Assembly (NCBI GenBank): GCA_035529935.1
Contig: DATKVT010000068.1
Span: forward strand, 1 to 37,307
Source: Williamwhitmania sp.
GTDB lineage: Bacteria > Bacteroidota > Bacteroidia > Bacteroidales > Williamwhitmaniaceae
Length of the DNA: 37,307 nt
Reading direction: 5' to 3'
Part shown: positions 33,089-37,307 of the stretch, piece after piece
Layout: each line of letters begins with the position of its first letter
Position numbering within the stretch: position 1 is the stretch's first letter
Notes under the pieces: model-generated
Database searches by the model: none
The model's input: only the letters and a program-made list of their open reading frames with translations
Told to the model about the DNA's origin: nothing
Program-made: the position numbers and the translations under genes

Positions 33089-35269
33089 CTACTGCTTCAC
33101 AAATCGAATATAGGCTTGACGGTAACCCTTTTCATTTAATTCTTTTAGAGCCATTGCAGCTTGTTGAAAGGTAGAGTAGCTGCCATAAGTATAGCGGTAA
33201 AACCCATCCAGCCCTTTATTTACCTCAACCGATTCTAAATTGTTAAAATAGCTAGTTTCAACTGGTATCTTAAGAGCCATCAGCTGAACGGTATAGGCTG
33301 CTTCAAATCGATCAACACGAACAAATGCCCTATCATAACCCTGCGATTGCAGTTGTTTAAGGGTTTCGTTGGCCTGTGCCAGCGATGTTGTAGTTCCTAC
33401 GCTATATCTGTAAAAGCCATCCGGGGAGGTGGTAATTTCAACACCTTCCACGCCCTTGAAATATTCAACTCCGATAAGCCGTTTGAGCGCCATCAACTGG
33501 ATCGAGTAGGTGATCTGCATCCCCGCAGGCCTATCTGCCGTGGTTACTTCAGCAGATGCAGGAGGCTCTATTTTCGCAGTTCTCACGTTGGGCTTTTCTG
33601 CTAACGTCACAGGTTTCTCCTCTGCTTCAGGTTTTGGCATCTCTACCAATGCTGGCTCACTCTTCGCCTCTGGAGGAGTAGTGGGTTTATTAGAACCCGT
33701 ATCGGCTACAGCTGGAACGGTTGTTGCTGCCACCTGCTGAGGCAAGGGAGTTAGGGTTGCAGTTATGTCAACATTTCGTTTGGCAAAGTTCTCCGGGATA
33801 TCTACCTGTTGTGTGCTTGGTTCAAAGTGGCTGTTCTCTACCGATACCACATAATTCCCAGCACCGAGGCTATTGGTAAAACTACCCGTAGCCCCATCTA
33901 CAACTGGTCGCGCAATGGTATCGTGGGTAGATGCATCAATAATAAAAACAGAAGTTTGGCCCTCCACCTCCCCGGGAGCAGCAGCCAAAACTTTTCCGGC
34001 AAGAGTGAACATCCGACTGATAGTAATTTTGTATAGGTCGTTTTTACCAAGACCACCCGGACGTGCCGAGGCTACATATCCAGACTTTCCATCGCTTAGC
34101 GGGAAGAAAAAGCGGTCGTCACCGGGAGTATTGGCCGGATAGCCCAAATTCACAACAGAAGGAGTTCCCTCCAAGTTTACAAAAAACACATCATAGCCTC
34201 CCATACCATCGTGCCCCTCGGAACTAAAGAAGAGGTACTTTTCGTCAGGGGATAAAAATGGCGTATCCTCGTTAAATGGGGTATTTATTTCAGGTCCTAG
34301 GTTTACTGGCTCAGTCCATTTACCTTTGTCACCAAGGGTGGTTTTGTATATATCCAACCCTCCAATTCCGCCCTTCCTATTGCTTGTAAAATAAAGGGTT
34401 CTGCCATCTTTAGAAATGGCGACATGCGTTTCATTCCACTTGCTGTTTACTGGCTTTGGCAACTTTACAGCCTGCTCCCATTTTTTACCAGAAAGACTAC
34501 TAACGTAAATATCCGAATTCTCAGGATCCACGCTTGTTAGGTAAAGGTCTGTTCCACCATACGAAAGACTCGACGTCTTTAGAAAGTCGCCACCCAGCTG
34601 ACGGGTGATTTTTTGTGGAGTCGAAAGGCTATCACCTATGTATTTAGCCACATAAACGTCGAACCCATTTCTTGTTTGTGTAGTGTAAGCCAGTGTTTTT
34701 CCATTGCCAGAGAGCACTGCGTTGAAGTTTGAAAACTCGTTATTCACCTTTCCACCCAGATTTACATCCTTCACCATCTCGGGATTCTGTTCAAAGCTAG
34801 GAGCGTTTTTGCAGCCTAAAATACAATTGTCCACCAACTTGTGCATGGGATCGTCCGCCTTAAGCATATCCTTATACTTGTTGTAGGCATCAATGGCATC
34901 GTTGAACTGTCCACCGATTTGATAAGCTCGTGCTAAAAGGAAATAGGTTTCAGGGGGTGCATCGGTCTCCTTGATGGAGGTCTCGCTATATTTTGCTGAT
35001 ACGTGCTCCGCGGCCTCCTTTAGGAATGGCAATGCCTCCAGCTGTTTATCGTCGGTTTGAAGGTAGCAATATCCAATCCTACTCTTAATGCTGGCACTTT
35101 GAGGAACCTCCCGCAGAATCTTCTTATATGCATCAGCCGCCTTTTCATACTGCATCGTAGCAACTAGATATTCCGCATCACGCTCGTCCATAACTATTTT
35201 GTTCCAGTTCTGGCCTATGGCTACCGGGCTTATAGCAATGAATATGAGAATAGTTATCAGCCTGTTCAT
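33089..35269 (-). CDS. PorE-like envelope protein: TPR + PD40 propeller + regulatory-like domain + two SPOR-like repeats
   Basis: The ATG at 35269 is chosen because it opens a signal peptide (MNRLITILIFIAISPVAIGQ); a GTG three codons upstream is in frame. The 726-residue product has TPR helices (about 30-150), PD40 blades (about 170-400: LSGNGKTLAYTT, ISKDGRTLYFTSNRKGG, LSPDEKYLFFSSEGHDG) and a carboxypeptidase-regulatory-like beta domain (about 410-495). A Pro/Ala/Glu-rich linker leads to two related repeats of about 70 residues at the C-terminus (584-653 and 658-726). Each starts YSIQLMALK/YTVQLMALK and contains DGFYRY, like SPOR domains. Bacteroidota type IX secretion protein PorE has TPR, propeller and CRD domains but ends in OmpA_C. 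Here SPOR may replace it as the peptidoglycan anchor. The function in secretion or gliding is inference. Confidence 0.82.
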   Translation of the reverse strand: MNRLITILIFIAISPVAIGQNWNKIVMDERDAEYLVATMQYEKAADAYKKILREVPQSASIKSRIGYCYLQTDDKQLEALPFLKEAAEHVSAKYSETSIKETDAPPETYFLLARAYQIGGQFNDAIDAYNKYKDMLKADDPMHKLVDNCILGCKNAPSFEQNPEMVKDVNLGGKVNNEFSNFNAVLSGNGKTLAYTTQTRNGFDVYVAKYIGDSLSTPQKITRQLGGDFLKTSSLSYGGTDLYLTSVDPENSDIYVSSLSGKKWEQAVKLPKPVNSKWNETHVAISKDGRTLYFTSNRKGGIGGLDIYKTTLGDKGKWTEPVNLGPEINTPFNEDTPFLSPDEKYLFFSSEGHDGMGGYDVFFVNLEGTPSVVNLGYPANTPGDDRFFFPLSDGKSGYVASARPGGLGKNDLYKITISRMFTLAGKVLAAAPGEVEGQTSVFIIDASTHDTIARPVVDGATGSFTNSLGAGNYVVSVENSHFEPSTQQVDIPENFAKRNVDITATLTPLPQQVAATTVPAVADTGSNKPTTPPEAKSEPALVEMPKPEAEEKPVTLAEKPNVRTAKIEPPASAEVTTADRPAGMQITYSIQLMALKRLIGVEYFKGVEGVEITTSPDGFYRYSVGTTTSLAQANETLKQLQSQGYDRAFVRVDRFEAAYTVQLMALKIPVETSYFNNLESVEVNKGLDGFYRYTYGSYSTFQQAAMALKELNEKGYRQAYIRFVKQ

Positions 35270-35570
35270 TCCGAACACAATGTTTGTTTAACTCACTGTT
35301 TCTACGGTAAATGTATGACGAAGATATGGTTTACACCTATTTTATATGATAAATCACTAAAATAATTACATTATAGCACAGTATTTGAGGGTAAATCCTC
35401 ATTTTTTAGATCCAAATGACATTAACATTTGACATAACATATGTTTCAAACAAATTCAAGCTAAAGAGTGACGCTTACTGTCATGGCCTTGACATTACAA
35501 ATAAAATCATCTATCTTTTGCTGAGTTTACCAAATAATTTGGCCACCAACCAGCTAACGAAATAAGCCTC
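35270..35570. other. Divergent intergenic region
   Basis: AT-rich 301 bp between the PorE-like gene and the PAS sensor. It contains a CAAATG-N7-CATTTG inverted repeat, listed separately. A near-match -7 box (TACATTTA on the minus strand, about 35309-35317) could serve the PorE-like gene, and a GAGG/CCTC hairpin lies near 35391. No gene is seen. Confidence 0.5.
35413..35431. promoter_or_regulatory. Inverted repeat CAAATG-N7-CATTTG
   Basis: Perfect 6-bp arms (35413-35418 and 35426-35431) in the divergent promoter region. They could be a regulator-binding site, but the region is AT-rich and chance is possible. Confidence 0.3.
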
Positions 35571-37307
35571 ATGAATTCTGCTTTACCTAGGAAAAATATT
35601 ATAACACTGATCATTGCAACTGTTACAATTGCAGCTATATTAACTTTGGGAGGGTATCGTTTTTACAGCAATCAGGAACAAAGCATCCGCAAGGCAAAAT
35701 ACAATGAACTCAAGGCCATTGCCGAACTAAAAACGCAACAAATTGATAGATGGCGAAAGGATAGACTCGGTGATGCCAATATTGCCGCGCAGAGTCCCTT
35801 TTTTCAAAAGGCAGTTAACGACTATATTTCTAACAAAAATATAACTCTTAAAAAGGACATTCTCAACCGAATGAGTTTGCTAAAAATCCAGTATGGATAC
35901 GAGAATGTTATGATTTATTCCACATCAGGAGAAAAAATATTTGATGTAGATTCCCGCTTCGATGAATGTAAACCGAACAAGCAGCTCCTTACCGTAACTT
36001 CAGCATCGTTTTCCGATTTTTTTTACTGCAGCATTACCAACCACATTTATTTGGATATTGCCGCACCAATTTCCATCCAAAACAGCATAGCAAAGGCTTA
36101 CCTTGTCTTACGCATCGATCCAGAACATTACCTATATCCTCTCATTCAAACCTGGCCACTGCCAAGCAAATCTGGGGAAACACTTCTTCTCCGAAAGGAC
36201 AGCACAAAAATCACCTTCCTTAACGAGCTACGCTTTTCAAAAAATGCTGCACTGAACTTGCACATTGACCTTTCGCACACCGAAGTTCCAGGCATAAAAG
36301 CAGCGCTTGGCGGAACGGGTATATACGAAGGTTACGACTACCGCAACGTGATGGTTGTATCCGATATTCGGCATATCCCCGATTCACCCTGGTTTATGGT
36401 TGCAAAAATCGATAAAAGTGAAATTTTTTCGGAGCTCTACTATAGAGCCATTGGAATTGTTGCCATTATACTGATATCTACCATTCTCATTACTATTGCA
36501 CTTGCCCTATACTTCAAAAACCGTCAAACGAGTATTTACAAAAAGCTGTTCCTTGCCGAAAAAGAACTGCGCAGCGCAGAGGAGGAATTTCGCACCATAC
36601 TTTACAGTATTGCCGACGCAGTAATCACCACTGCAGTAGATGGCAAAGTGAAAATGATGAACCACATGGCCGAAAAGTTAACCGGTTGGACGGAGACGGA
36701 GGCAAGTGGCAAGAAGTTGGAAAAAATATTTCACTTGGTAACAGAGGAGACCAATGACCCAGTGGAATACTCACTAAAAAAGGTGCGGTGCGATAAAAAT
36801 TCAGTTATACAGGATTATCGTGTTATTCTCGTTGCTCGCAACGGCAAAAGAGTTCCGGTTACCACAAGTATGGCCTCCATCACCACCTCTAGCAATAAGG
36901 CAAATGGAGTAGTTATTGTATTCCACGACCAAACAGCCGAAAGAGAAGCCGCTCAGCAGCTGGAGAAAAACGAGGAACTGTTCAGAAACGTATTTGAATA
37001 CTCCTTGATGGGAAAATCAATTACCGATTTCTATGGAAAAATAAATGTAAATAGAGCCTTCTGCCAAATGCTCGGTTACACCAAAGAAGAGCTCTCTGGC
37101 AAACCTTGGCGCTCGATTACCCATCCAGATGATGTAGAAAGGGATCAACAGATAATCGATGCTATTAGTGCCGGCGATAAATCATTCGACAAGTGGGAAA
37201 AACGCTACATCCACAAAAATGGCACCATTGTATACTGCGAAATCATGACCACACTTCTTCGCGATGCCGCAGGAAATATGCTCTACTTTATCAGTGCCAT
37301 CAACGAT
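35571..37307 (+). CDS. PAS-domain membrane sensor, probably a histidine kinase (3' end outside the window)
   Basis: An open frame from the ATG at 35571 runs 579 codons to the window edge without a stop. A short cytoplasmic N-terminus is followed by a transmembrane helix (about 9-29) and a periplasmic sensor region of about 260 residues resembling a CACHE-type domain (WRKDRLGDANIAAQSPFF; final part SDIRHIPDSPWFMVAKIDK). A second helix lies at about 292-315. Two PAS domains follow, one starting near residue 339 (FRTILYSIADAVITTAVDG) and one near 466 (LFRNVFEYSLMGKSITD, then HPDDVERDQ and RYIHKNGTI). The kinase or cyclase output must lie beyond the window; a histidine kinase is most likely in this phylum. 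It is divergent from the PorE-like gene. Confidence 0.85.
   Translation, partial: MNSALPRKNIITLIIATVTIAAILTLGGYRFYSNQEQSIRKAKYNELKAIAELKTQQIDRWRKDRLGDANIAAQSPFFQKAVNDYISNKNITLKKDILNRMSLLKIQYGYENVMIYSTSGEKIFDVDSRFDECKPNKQLLTVTSASFSDFFYCSITNHIYLDIAAPISIQNSIAKAYLVLRIDPEHYLYPLIQTWPLPSKSGETLLLRKDSTKITFLNELRFSKNAALNLHIDLSHTEVPGIKAALGGTGIYEGYDYRNVMVVSDIRHIPDSPWFMVAKIDKSEIFSELYYRAIGIVAIILISTILITIALALYFKNRQTSIYKKLFLAEKELRSAEEEFRTILYSIADAVITTAVDGKVKMMNHMAEKLTGWTETEASGKKLEKIFHLVTEETNDPVEYSLKKVRCDKNSVIQDYRVILVARNGKRVPVTTSMASITTSSNKANGVVIVFHDQTAEREAAQQLEKNEELFRNVFEYSLMGKSITDFYGKINVNRAFCQMLGYTKEELSGKPWRSITHPDDVERDQQIIDAISAGDKSFDKWEKRYIHKNGTIVYCEIMTTLLRDAAGNMLYFISAIND

Overview
The window comes from a Bacteroidota genome, most likely an anaerobic member of the Bacteroidales or a relative. 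Several start codons are preceded by the Bacteroidota sigma-factor -7 box TAnnTTTG (often TACCTTTG) and lack a Shine-Dalgarno sequence. The gene content fits: a long-form pyruvate phosphate dikinase, a DUF1573 protein, a DUF4369/TlpA-type lipoprotein, MeaB, a small 2[4Fe-4S] ferredoxin, a propeller plus Omp85-type outer-membrane protein, and a TPR/PD40 envelope protein. I see no rRNA, tRNA or CRISPR.

Layout. 0-4 kb: a diacylglycerol-kinase-family gene behind a 7-bp tandem repeat, an EFR1-type flavodoxin/ferredoxin protein overlapping a gene remnant, a hairpin-rich intergenic block and an MFS exporter. 4-8 kb: ppdK with a clear terminator and a convergent PfkB-family kinase. 8-12.2 kb: a TetR regulator and a three-enzyme redox operon (MDR reductase, aldo/keto reductase, Old Yellow Enzyme relative). 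A decayed Ohr/OsmC peroxidase gene lies between regulator and operon, and two matching palindromes look like the TetR operator. 12.2-15.2 kb: a secreted alpha/beta hydrolase and an AT-rich lipoprotein, bracketed by two copies of a structured dispersed repeat whose stems show a compensatory base change. 15.2-21.1 kb: a DNA-damage/mutagenesis cassette of divergent S24 (LexA/CI-like) repressor, Y-family polymerase, DnaE-type polymerase and a broken radical-SAM DNA-repair gene, which ends against an IS4-family transposase remnant. 21.1-23.8 kb: an AT-rich segment with an orphan ORF and a BvgS-like hybrid histidine kinase. 24-29 kb: a 55-residue ferredoxin, an M20 amidohydrolase and a 1092-residue propeller/Omp85 outer-membrane protein with an N-terminal peptidase-like domain that lacks its catalytic motif. 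29.4-33 kb: DUF1573 protein, MeaB and a TlpA-like thioredoxin lipoprotein. 33-37.3 kb: a PorE-like TPR-PD40 protein ending in two SPOR-like repeats instead of an OmpA domain, and a divergent PAS sensor cut off by the window end.

The most interesting parts are (1) the S24-DinB-DnaE cassette with its promoter/operator and its decayed radical-SAM member, (2) the TetR-controlled redox operon with an Ohr fossil, (3) the dispersed repeat with covarying stems, and (4) the two unusual envelope proteins. All names rest on motif recognition by eye; no database search was run.
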